From Obelidium mucronatum (Eukaryota; Chytridiomycota; Chytridiomycetes; Chytridiales; Chytriomycetaceae), in the NCBI GenBank assembly GCA_025765595.1, contig JAIVFH010000122.1:1-64000 (forward strand): a stretch of 64,000 nucleotides of DNA. Reading direction: 5' to 3'. The first letter of the stretch is position 1; each line of letters starts with the position of its first letter. The notes beneath the pieces are model-generated. The model saw only the letters and a list, made by a program, of their open reading frames with translations, did no database searches and had not been told where the DNA came from. Below, piece after piece: positions 33,525 through 44,271 of this stretch. The position numbers and the translations under genes are program-made.

Positions 33525-35387
33525 ATGTCCACACCGTGAGCCTATTCTCCCTCACGCGATACCGTTTTCAACTATCGAATTTCTAATAGAATAAGCGCAT
33601 TTGAAGCGGACCTGTTTGTATCTCAACTAGCGGCGAAATCCATCACACTGGATTTGATTGCAACTGAGCGATGGTACAAGAATCATGAAACTCTTGAACA
33701 CCTCAACATCCAAGCGCACATGAATGTTCAATCACAATGCGAAGAGTTTGTGACTGAGTCCTTTATCACGCATGGAAAGGTATATCTTTGTTTTATTTTT
33801 TTATTTTGACATGCACTCGAACGCGTTTTTTAAAACAAGCAGCGGTCATTATCGCCTTTCATAATACATAGATTGAATATTTGATCAAGGATTTATTAAC
33901 GATCGATGCGTGGAAAACCAAAGTGTTTCCAAAAGTCGTGGCGGTGGCAGCTGCTCAGAGCATCAAATCATATTTGATTGTAAAACGGCGACCCCTCTGC
34001 TTTTTCAATACTTCGCTTCTAAAACCCCGCTTTTTTTTAACAGCTTTACCACGAAGCCACACTTGTGAATCTCTTGGAAATCTTGTTTTACAACAAGGAA
34101 GCAGTCCTTCAAGCAGGCGATCTTTTAATTGATCTTGTTGACTACTGTTCCAGGAAAATGGCGTTCTTGAACACCTGGTAATCATAGAACCGAAAAAAAC
34201 AAACAAGAAAGATAAGAGAGATTAATTTTGGTTTTTTTTTTTTGGTTTTTAGGGTCCCCAAAGAAACAACAAACCCACTCAACCAAACCGATACAGAATC
34301 TCTCCTTGGAAACCACCGCGACCTCAACTTTGCAACAGCCATCAATTCTCTCTCCTTGTTCAGATACATTTCTGACCAATGCGCGAATGTTTCGTTGGCC
34401 GTCTTGACGCGAATGCTCAACTTCAACGATATGGTGTGTTCCTGTGTTCACTTGATTGAGCAAGCGCCATGGATCCAACAGAAAAATGCCTCTTCATCAA
34501 AGAAGAGTGATGGTACCACCAACAGCAACAAAGAACCCAAGTTTTTGAGCTTTGAGAATGGAAACTGGAAAGAAATTGACCAAGAAGAGTATCAACGTCT
34601 TGGAAAAGTAGAGGCTCAGGTTTTTGTTTTTTGCTATATATTTTCTTTTCACAGATATCAGCCGTAAACTTATTGAAAAAAATTAAAAATAGGTGTGGAT
34701 TACACTGTACAACCTCCTTCTCGACAATGAATGCCGCAGAAAATTTATTTACAATGATTCGAAAAAATTAGTGATTCTGAAAGTGAGCCCCCCCCCCCCC
34801 CCCCCCTCCATTTTTTTCAGCATTGCCACGATTTAACACCAACTCTCTCTCAGTTACGACCCTACATTGAAGAAATCCTTGTCGACCAACTCCCAATCCT
34901 CAGCCACCTCCAAAGATACTTGGACGAACTCTTGATCATGGATGTTCCCACCAACGCCCCCATCACCGCTAATGACTCTTTTCTCATTGAACAAGTCCCA
35001 GAAACAACAAACCAAATCCAAAACACAATCACAAAAAATAGTACCTACTTGATTCAAAGATTCGAAACCCTCATGAAGGATGATGCGGCGGTGGTGGCGG
35101 GAGGGATATCCTCGATTGCGGTCGCTAAATCAATGGCTGCAATGTATGACTTGGATAACTTGGATTCTCTTTTGGAGGACCCGAAATGTGGGAAATGCGG
35201 TCGTCCGGCCGAGAACCGCTGCTCAAAGTGTAAATCAGAGTGGTATTGTGGTAGAAAGTGTCAAGTGGAATCGTGGAAAAAGCATAAGGCGATTTGCGAG
35301 GTATTGGAACAGGCGTTGAACCACAAGGAATCCCAGCAAAAACATCAACAACATAGACAAGGTGCTTTGATTGAGGAAATTGCATAA
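33525..35387 (+). CDS. ZMYND10: ZMYND10 (DNAAF7), axonemal dynein assembly factor with MYND finger
   Basis: ZMYND10 works with chaperones in the cytoplasm to fold and assemble axonemal dynein heavy chains, so it is kept in organisms with motile cilia. Seven exons (33525-33535, 33590-33779, 33872-33979, 34044-34177, 34253-34619, 34693-34782, 34854-35387) give 477 residues with all phases consistent. The first exon is only 11 bp (MSTP). The body matches the family along its length: WYKNHETLEHLNIQA, HEATLVNLLEILFYNKE, LSLFRYISDQC, GNWKEI and VWITLYNLLL. The C-terminal MYND zinc finger has C-x2-C, C-x2-C, YCGRKCQ and H-x3-C spacing. Intron 6 contains a 19-nt C run. It is convergent with the importin gene, 143 bp apart. 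Confidence 0.95.
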
Positions 35388-35530
35388 TAAGATGATCAAC
35401 TTTCAAATAAATTTCCCTTTACACTATTTTATTCGAATGGGCCAAAAAAAAAATGAAATAAAACGATCCAAGCTAAATCAACTTTAAAAAAAAATGAAAT
35501 GACATCCAATTTCGCGCCGTCTCTTCCCCT

Positions 35531-38500
35531 TTACTGCTTGCCCTGTGCAGCAGCAGCAGCCGCCGCCGCCGCAGCCGCAGTTCTAGCATCTTCTTCCAAC
35601 TGCCTCTGATTCGCTTCAGCAGTCGCCACAATCCCTTGCAATACCGTCTGCTGTTCGGCATTCATGGCAGTCATCAAGACATGATCCGGTGGACATGACT
35701 TCAAGAACCGTGCAAACTCGATATATGGATCCACAGTATCCAACGGTGTTTCAAAGTATGGGTCTTCTTCTAATCCCATAAAGTCCCCGTAGTCCTCAAA
35801 GTCCCGATTTTGGCCCATGAATCTAACGTAGTCGTCGTCGTCATCGGATGCGTCTCCGTCGTCTTCTTTGGGTTCTTCGGACGCTAAAATGAAAGAAAAA
35901 ATGTGTTGAAAACGAATGAAACGGAATAAAGTTTTTTTTTTTTCGGTTCAATGAATGTGTGTCGTACCTGACTGTTCCTGTTCTTCGTTTTCATCATCTT
36001 CATCATCATCCTCACGAGTCAGCTCTTTCATGTACTCTTTACGAACTACCAAACAGCAAAGAAGAAAAAGTCATCGGTTAAAATAAAATTACGAAAAAAA
36101 AAAAAAAAAAAAAAAAACACATACTCTCCAACGCCTTTGGATACTCCCCAAACAGCCTCAACAGACTCTGCAACAGCGTCCCCACATGTCCTTGCAAACT
36201 GGGAATATTCTGCACAGGAACTCCCAAAAGCGCCGTCAAGGCCAAAATCGAAATCTTCTTGTCATGAACACGTGAAAATTCGTCCAGCTCCTTGAACCAA
36301 ATGTAAAAAAAGGTGCCCGTTGCGTTACTGGCTTCTAAAAATTGGAGCGTTTGTAACGGGCTGTGGTACAGACAGTTGATGATCAATTCTAGGAGATGGA
36401 CTTTGAAGTTGGTTTGGAGATCTTTTTCGTGCTTCAAAAAGTTGAGGGCGAGGCCGACAAATTGAGGAATGAAGGGGTCGAGGTGGCCGCGGAGGTTTAG
36501 GAGCAGAGACTCGGCAATCATGCATCCAAAAGACCTGTCTTCGTCTTCCATGCTGTCGTTGTCTGGGGTGAGAATCTGTTCCCACAACACAATCAGACCA
36601 CTTCAACAGCAACAACAATTAGAATTCGACAACCTTCTTGACCATTTCCATCATTTCCATCGCAATATTAGGGTTTGCCAATATATGGTCCTTTCCGTAG
36701 CGGATAAAGTTGTCAACAGAGTCAACAATATCTTGCAAAAAGAAAACAAAACGCTTAAGCTCAAAGTTCGCAAAAAAGCGCGCCAGGACAAGAAACAATC
36801 ACTCACCTTCGATAAAAACAATGTCTTCTCGGTTGTACGCGGCAAAAAGTTCAGTCCAAACTTGCCAGTCAAGCAAAGTAACCTGCCTTGAGCAGCCGAC
36901 CAAAGCATTCACAACATCCATACATTCAGTAATGAGATCTATTTTTTTTTTTGAAACATCAAGTTTTTGAAAATTCAACTGTAAATAATGAAAAAAACAA
37001 ACCAGAGAATCCATTCTTCAACACTTCCACAATCACAGGAACCAACAAATCGTCCAACTGCTTCAAAATCTGCGGCGCATTCTCAACAGCACTAATCAAG
37101 CTGCAAATCGCCTTCAAAATTCCAGCAGCTGTTTCCAAGGGCGATAGAGTCTTTTCAAAGTCGTCTTCGCCGGCTGCCGTGATATCCTTGACAAGAGAAA
37201 TAAAAGATTCACACATTTGCGTGCAGAGTTGGACAGAGAAGGGGGCAAGTTCGTCTGGGAAATAGGCGGCAAGGTTTTCCATTCCACTTGTGAGTGTGTC
37301 CATGTCGATTTCGCTTGTCAAGGTCAACAATGCTGGGCAAATTCCACTTGTTAAGGATTTATAGTTCTCACCCCAAAAAACGAATTGAATACATACTTTG
37401 CATCATGGCTGGGACATATGGCTTCAAGGCATTTGCAACTATTAAAGCGGGGGAAAACAAAAGATGTTATTGGTTGGGAATGGAAAAGCTGTAAAAACCA
37501 AAAGGAACACTCAACTGGCTTTATACTCGATGATTAGAGAAATGGTTTGGGCCGCATACACCTTGACGGGAAGTTCTGGATCCTGGACACCTGCCAAAAC
37601 TGCCTCCAAAATGACTTTTTGGTACTGTTGAAAGTAAAAAAAAAAGGGCGAAATGAGAAAAAGCAGAAACACCACTGAGAAACAAACCTCTTCAGAGAAT
37701 ACAACGCCATCAAACATAAGCAACGCCTCGAAAGCAATGGCTCGCATGAATCCAAAACGCGACTTGAATTCAGGGGAAGACATGTTGGACAAAGAAGGAG
37801 TCCATTTGGTTGTGGATTGGAGATTTCTTGAAAGTAGTTTGAGAAGTAGAAGTCAGCAGTTTGGTTGAATACAATAAAAAAATCACAGAAAAAACCTTCT
37901 CATCCATCACAGTATCGCAGATTGACAAAATGACACGAAGAGCTCCGCATTTCCGACGAGCAGAAGCCTCATTGGTGGATGCATCAGCAGTTCCTTGGAG
38001 AGTAGCCATAATAAATTGCAAAATTTCTCCCAAAGACTTGCTTAAATCTCTTGCTGACAATCGCATGCAACAAATACTCGGCCGCCTCAACAGGGTTCAC
38101 GCGTTCTTCGTAGCTGTAGTCGCCCATTTTCTTTTGAACGTATTCAATAGAGTCCTCCTCCCATAATTGCGCATCAGCTTCACTGAAGCACATTTGAGGA
38201 TACGCATACTGCGTGACCAAGGCAACAGCGTGGGGCTTCATGACGGCCCAAGTGGACTTGTATTTAACGCAATCAGCAAGGAAAGTGCTGAGCTGTTGGC
38301 GCACGTGACGAGTGACCCACATTCCACTAATGCACTTGTTCACAACACTGAGATAGGCCGTTGCGATTCCGGGTGCAAAGTGGGAGATGAACATGTTTGC
38401 GAAAGGGGCATATTCTACTTCGTCACGACGAGAGCAGTATCTGTTTTGTATATTGTTGAGAATTGAGATAACAACATGAAAAACTGGGCTACCGAAGCAG

Positions 38501-39721
38501 ACCCTTCCGGCGGAAAGAAAAAAAAGAATACACCGCCTAAGGCAGGTACGATAGACAAATAACATACCTCATGAGATACATGTGGAGACATCGGAAAGCC
38601 CACTTCTTGACCTTCCACCATTGATGCTTTTCCCGTTCTTCTTCATTGGCAATGGTTTCATTCAAGAAAGATAAATCCTTTTCGATAATCTGTGCAATAA
38701 AGGGGCATTAGTTGCTTTTACAGCGCAAAGCCAAAGTACAGAATGAATGAGATAAAAAACAAAAAAATACACCGCCTTCGGCGGTTCAATCAATGAAATG
38801 AAAAACAGATAATACACCGCCCATGGCGATACCATACATTAACAAACAAGGTTCCCCAAGGAACAAGCGAAGAAGAATCTTGCAAAGAAGGAGGCAAATC
38901 ACGAGAAATAGTCTTTAAATAAATCTTGACAATCTATTGAGTTTGGTGATAGAATTCCAGTGAGTTTCTTAAGCAGTCAGATAGTCGAGTCACACAGACA
39001 ACCAACCAGACGCAACATTGCAGCAGCTTCGGGGGTAGTCTGGGGCAAGAGACCAAGTGCAATTGCATGCAGACCAGAGAAACAGGACGAAATCAGTTCC
39101 TTGTATTGTTCTGCAGGGTCTTGCATGTGGAACAAGGATTTAGTGAGTGCATGGAGCGACATGAGGCCGCCGTAGACTGTTGCGGGTGGATTCTTTGGGT
39201 CCAGCAGAGCGATTGCAGACGGAAGAAACTGTGGCCACTGCTTGTAGTCCTTTTGCAGAATGCGTTCAAGCGCCGACAGGAAAAACACGCTGTCAAGGTT
39301 GCAGGGAACATCAACCACACTCAGAAGGAAGGAAGGAAAGAATACCTCAGATCCTGCTGCACCTCGATGACTGCCGTCACAATGTGTGCGCGCACAAAGG
39401 CCCTGTCGTTCGGGCCCACCAGCACCACGTCGGCATCGGGAGTTGCGGGGGGGTCGCGCCAGCCCTTCTGGACTCTGTTCTTGAAGAAGATTGCGGCTGC
39501 AAGCGGCGGGGTTAGGCCTCCAAAGAAACAAAGACGGACAAACCGTTCTTGCGCACGCCGCTGTTTGCCGCCGTGTCCATCACCAGCCGCATCAGCGCCT
39601 GCAGCACGCCGTCGTGCGCCTCGGCCTGCCTGAGTCCCTGCTCGGCCTGCGTGCGGATGCCCGGCTCGGCCGCCAGCGCGTGCTGGAAGAGCGCCGCAAG
39701 CTGCGCGGTTGTTGCGTCCAT
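35531..39721 (-). CDS. Importin-7/8-like karyopherin (Sxm1/Nmd5 family), frame broken by two 1-bp insertions
   Basis: This importin-beta family receptor carries ribosomal proteins, histones and other cargo into the nucleus with Ran. Sixteen exons run from ATG 39721 to TAA 35531: 39544-39721, 39346-39496, 39007-39289, 38838-38933, 38568-38689, 37896-38440, 37688-37826, 37516-37624, 37397-37438, 37003-37332, 36807-36938, 36634-36731, 36125-36575, 35968-36045, 35531-35883 (the sixth has no clean internal intron). The protein is a HEAT-repeat solenoid with ITAVIEVQQDLR-like N-terminal repeats, EDSIEYVQKKMGDY, QHVFP, FGFMRA, an acidic stretch near 36000 and an alanine-rich tail. Reading frame needs one base removed near 38050-38070 and one near 37775. 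With both corrected it is 1,034 residues, the usual family size. Either indel errors or a dying gene could explain this. Confidence 0.88.
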
Positions 39722-40041
39722 TTCGTCAAAAGTCGGTCAAAAAGAAAAAAGATTCAATCTGTCGTCTGTCTGCAAACCAATAGCCAACATTGGCAATGGT
39801 AGAAAAAGTGGCAGCAATCGTGCATTCGCCTGCTTCGACTTTCGTGCTCGTTATTGGTCGCGGCTTGACTGCAAACTTTGAACACGCCTTCACCACCACT
39901 AAACTACATGCTTCCTAATTCAACGATTTGACGTCAAGGCATGCAATAGCAAAGGTTATTAAATTAATAAGTGATACTATCGGATATTATATTAAAACTA
40001 AATTAGAATAAACTTAAATTTAAAAAAACTTCAACTCAAGA
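39722..40041. promoter_or_regulatory. Divergent promoter region, importin / proteasome alpha-6
   Basis: 320 bp separate the two start codons, which point away from each other. It is AT-rich, with poly-A/T tracts near 39960-40030. No specific factor site is claimed. Confidence 0.5.
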
Positions 40042-41214
40042 ATGTCTCGAGGTGGAGCTGGCGGATGTAAGGCAAACCCCAAGCTGCAACGCACTCTCGC
40101 CAACAACAAAGCAAATAACACGCAACTCTTCTAGACGACAGACATATTACCATCTTTTCACCGGATGGACACCTTTACCAGGTTGGGTTTTTTGAAATAA
40201 CTCACCCAAGAGAAAGAGCTTCATTCCAATCTAACCCTCCACCCCCCCTAAAACAAAACACAGGTCGAATATGCATTCAAAGCCATTTCGAATGCCGGCT
40301 TGACCAGCGTCGCAATCAAGGGAAAGGACTGTGCCGTTGTTTGCACACAAAAGAAAGTTCCAGACAAGTTGCTTGATCCAGAGACTGTAACTCACGTTTT
40401 CCAACTCACGCGAGGAATTGGATGTGTCATGACGGGGCTGATTGGTAGCGTTTTTTTGTTATACCCAGAAGGACGCGTTGTCCAAATTTTTACTTTTTGA
40501 CCCTCAACCCGCACTTGCTGAAAACATGCATTCTAACTTGTAAAAAAAAAAAATATTAAAAATTAACAGCGGATGCAAGAGCACAAGTCGCTCGTGCTCG
40601 TATGGAAGCCGCGGAATGGAGGTACAAATTCGGCTACGAAATCCCTGTCCACATGCTTGCAAAGAGAATCGCAAACTTGGCGCAAGTGTATACTCAACAT
40701 GCTGCAATGAGACCCTATGGAGTTTGTATGTTACCCATTTTCTTTTTGGACACCCGTTTTTGTTTTTCACTCACACTTCCAAAAAAATATTTTCAGCAAT
40801 GATGCTTATTGGCTATGACGATGAAGCCGGACCACAAGTCTTCAAATGCGATCCCGCTGGATACTACGCGGGATACAAGGCCACATCAGCCGGCGCCAAA
40901 GGCCAAGAAGCCACAAATCATTTGGAAAAGAAACTCAAAAAGGAGCAATCATTGAGTGTGGAAGATACCGTTGAAGTGAGAGAGAGCTTTCATCTCCAAA
41001 AGATTGTGATTTTTGTGTGTGTTGTATACTAAACCAAACCAAACCAAAAAAATTCTTTTAGTTGGCAATCACAACTCTCAGCAGTGTTCTTTCAATTGAC
41101 TTTAAACCAGCAGACTTGGAAATCGGGATTGTGACAAAAGACGATCCAGAGTTCCGTCAATTGACTGTTTCTGATATTGAGCAGCACATTACACGTATTG
41201 TTGAACGCGATTAA
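40042..41214 (+). CDS. PSMA6: 20S proteasome subunit alpha type 6
   Basis: This is a structural alpha-ring subunit of the 20S proteasome core, part of the gate through which unfolded proteins enter. Six exons (40042-40066, 40135-40181, 40264-40444, 40570-40725, 40797-40975, 41062-41214) give exactly 246 residues, the standard length. The N-terminus reads [20 protein letters not shown], the alpha-subunit signature, followed by [68 protein letters not shown] and [13 protein letters not shown]. It is divergent from importin and convergent with the WOPR gene, 198 bp away. Confidence 0.97.
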
Positions 41215-41412
41215 GGAGGAAGGGAAACACACTCATCAAAAAAACAAATACGGATAAATGCGGGATTGAAAGCCAAAAAAATAAACTGTCGAACCATCAA
41301 ATTAAATTCAAATGAAAAACTCTAATTTTTCCCAGGAATAATATATCTTTTATTCAATGACGTTCGGCGATTTCCACATTTTGTGCTTCGTGTCATAGAT
41401 GTTTCAAAAGGA

Positions 41413-43121
41413 TCAAATATTTCTATTATTTGAAGGCAAAGAATCTATGGGTTGTTGTGGCGGACGTGGCGGCGGCTGCGGAAGAGGCAGCTGAACTTGA
41501 TGTGGATAATTTGTTTGATGGTACCCACTGGGGGGTGTATACACTGCTGCGTAGTATGACGGCTGGAATCGCCAATGTTCCCCTTGATAGCTTGAATAGT
41601 TTGGTTGTTGCTGTTGCTTGTGATATGGGGGATATGGGTGGTGGTATAGCCATGATGCGAGGGGTGGTAAATGGCGGGATGATTGGGGGACAATTGATGC
41701 TTTATCAGTTGATATAAAAGGGTGTGTTGGATTACTTGAGGTGGTACATCTTTGTTGTTGTTGTTGGTGCTGCTGCTGCTGATGCCAGTGTTGCTGTTGT
41801 TGAGGAATCATTTGGATTCCACTAGTGCATGAAGTTGGCGGTGATACAGATCCTGTTGATAATAACGCTGCAGTCACTGAAACTTCTTCAGACAACTCAG
41901 TATATAGCCCCTTCTTTTGCTTTTTCGAAACTGCTGCTTCACAAGATATAACCGGACGTATGCAATCTTGTTCAGATTCAACAGATCCTTTCCGCTTTTT
42001 TAACAACGTTGATGATGATGGCGATGCTGATGATGACGATGACGATGCAGTACTAGCAGCAATGATAACGGGGATCGACTTTTTACGTGCTGGCTCTATT
42101 GAATCAACAGCAGGCAGCGGCCTCTTGTCTATCCCGACAGTTGATTTAGCCATGAGTGCTTTAAACTGCGTTTCATTATTGCCTTCCAGAAACTTTCTGA
42201 GGATTGGGACTTCCGTGGGTGTTTTCAACTTGATGATTCCTTGATGATGCGGGAATCCGAAAAAGTGGACCACATCTTTTCGGGTGTAGTAAGATATAAC
42301 TCTAAATCATGCAAAAAGTTTTTTGTGGTATTATTCTGTTTAGGAAAAATCATCGTTTTTTTTGGGGGGCTGTTTTATTTACCGATACTTTTGTCCATCA
42401 GATCCAAACATGGATATCGTGCGTTTCGTTAATCCATCAGGTAAAATACGTGTATTCGGTTTCAGGGTTTTCTCGCTGAAAGATGGCTCTAATCCTGGAA
42501 TATTTTGGTTGGCTGCCGCGCCAAAAGACGAGGTAGGATCTTTGGCTGAGAACTGTGGTTCTGTATTATTGGATGACGCTGCCACTGCATGTCTTGTGGA
42601 TTCAACTTCTCTGTAAGTTATTGGTGTTGTTTATGTTTTTTTGTGTTTCGTTTTTTTGTAAAACTTGTCAGTTCCAGGTTGGATGGTTTTTACCCCATAT
42701 ATTTGTATCCTGGAACAAACACATACCTATACAGAAGGAAGCTTCCGTGTGCTCTTGATGGGGACCAACGTTCTCCGTCCTAAAAACAAAAAACAAAAAA
42801 AATAGTACGGATGAGTGTATGAAGCGCTGGCTGGAGGGGTGGGGGAGTTCTGAACTCACACGCCATCTCTTCATTTGGACTGACGTATCGGAGAAAACAA
42901 AACAGCTTCCACTGCGAATCAGAGTATTCGCAGCGCCCGTAAACGTTCTTAAGGTCCCGTGTATACATCCTTCAATGACTAGAAGCGCGTCAGTTGGATC
43001 TTTGATGAATCTTAAAAAAAACGTCGTGTCAAGTTTTGGCAGTGCGGTTTTTTTTTTGTCTTGCCGATTATACGCACCCGTAGAAAGATTCCTCGTCTCT
43101 GCTCTCGATACCGTCGTCCAT
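41413..43121 (-). CDS. WOPR-domain transcription factor (Gti1/Pac2/Wor1 family)
   Basis: WOPR proteins are fungus-specific DNA-binding regulators of developmental switches and morphology. Five exons (43078-43121, 42860-43010, 42727-42779, 42383-42610, 41413-42301) give 454 residues with consistent phases. WOPRa is clear: GFIKDPTDALLVIEGC, LIRSGSCFVFSD, MKRWRDGERWSPSR and GSFLLYR. WOPRb follows a linker: LTKRTISMFGSDGQKYR and VISYYTRKDVV, then the P-x2-P-x-L block. The C-terminal half is low complexity, with Gln/His-rich and Pro/Tyr-rich runs and a basic KKRKG patch, as expected of an activation domain. Targets cannot be read from the sequence. Confidence 0.93.
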
Positions 43122-43355
43122 AATCTCAAAAGGCGCGTATATCAAGGTTGTGTGGTTTTTTTTTTTAGAGAATTGTCAGACGCTCGGAGAATTTCGACTT
43201 CTCACCAGTTGTAAAGAAAATCGCGTAAAGGCAGAAAAAAAAACATGTTTTTATGTTATTATTACTTGTTGGGAAGCAAAGTACATGAAGTGCCTTTTTT
43301 GCTTATTTTTTTTGTAACAAGAATATATAAAAACCCCTTTTTGGACTATTACTCA

Positions 43356-44200
43356 TCAGTCCTTCAAATTGCGAATCGATCCATAATCAAACTTGGCAGA
43401 AGGACCAAACTCCTTTCGCTCCATCTCCACAAACATGGATCGCGCTTGACAATCTTCTACAAGGGCTCTCCAATCTTCATTGTTGCACAAGGAGACGCCT
43501 CTGCCGACAATAAATAAAGAGTTTTTGGCCTATTTTTTGATCATTTAAATAATCCTTCAATTTGATAAAAAAGAAACGGTATTACTCTAGTCAAGGCCAC
43601 ATTCATTCGTCTCTTGTCCTTCAAGAAACCGACAGCTTCTCCCAATCCAGCACGAACAGTAGATAAAATGATAATATCCTTTTCTCGTCCTTGAAACGCA
43701 TCAATCTAGAAATCCCTTCAAGTTTTAACCAACCAAAACAACCAAAACAAAATAAAAATTGAAAACAAACCGTGTTAATATCCACGTAATCCAAAACACC
43801 ATCCCCAAACTTTTCCTTAAACTTATCCTTCATCTTCAACATTTGCATACGATACGGAGTAATCACACCAATCCGAGATGCAAAGTTGATTTCTGGGAAC
43901 GTCTTACACAGCTTGGCCACAAAGTTGACACACGCAATGATTTCGTCTGGGTTGTAGAGAGAATGGCGCTCTCGAAGCTCTCGACCCCATCCCACGTTTA
44001 AGAATCTGTATGTTGGGTATTCGTCTTTAGAGTGCCATGGAGCAACGCACTTTGATTCCATCTTTTCGGCGTCGAGAAGACGAGATCCATAGAATTGGGC
44101 AGATGGGAAAGAGCTGATATTTGGGTGCATACGGTATTGGATACTGTGGAGATGGAAGGAAGTTAGAAAAAAAAACCATTGGAATTCCTTCCAACCGAAA

Positions 44201-44271
<71 letters not shown>

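Noticed and set aside
37333..37396. A third frameshift in the importin gene near the exon starting LLTLTSE
   Set aside because: Moving the acceptor to GCCCAG at 37333 restores the frame, so an intron explains it.
41426..42244. Plus-strand frames across the WOPR C-terminal exon
   Set aside because: Mirror translations of CAG/GAT-rich low-complexity sequence in the minus-strand gene.
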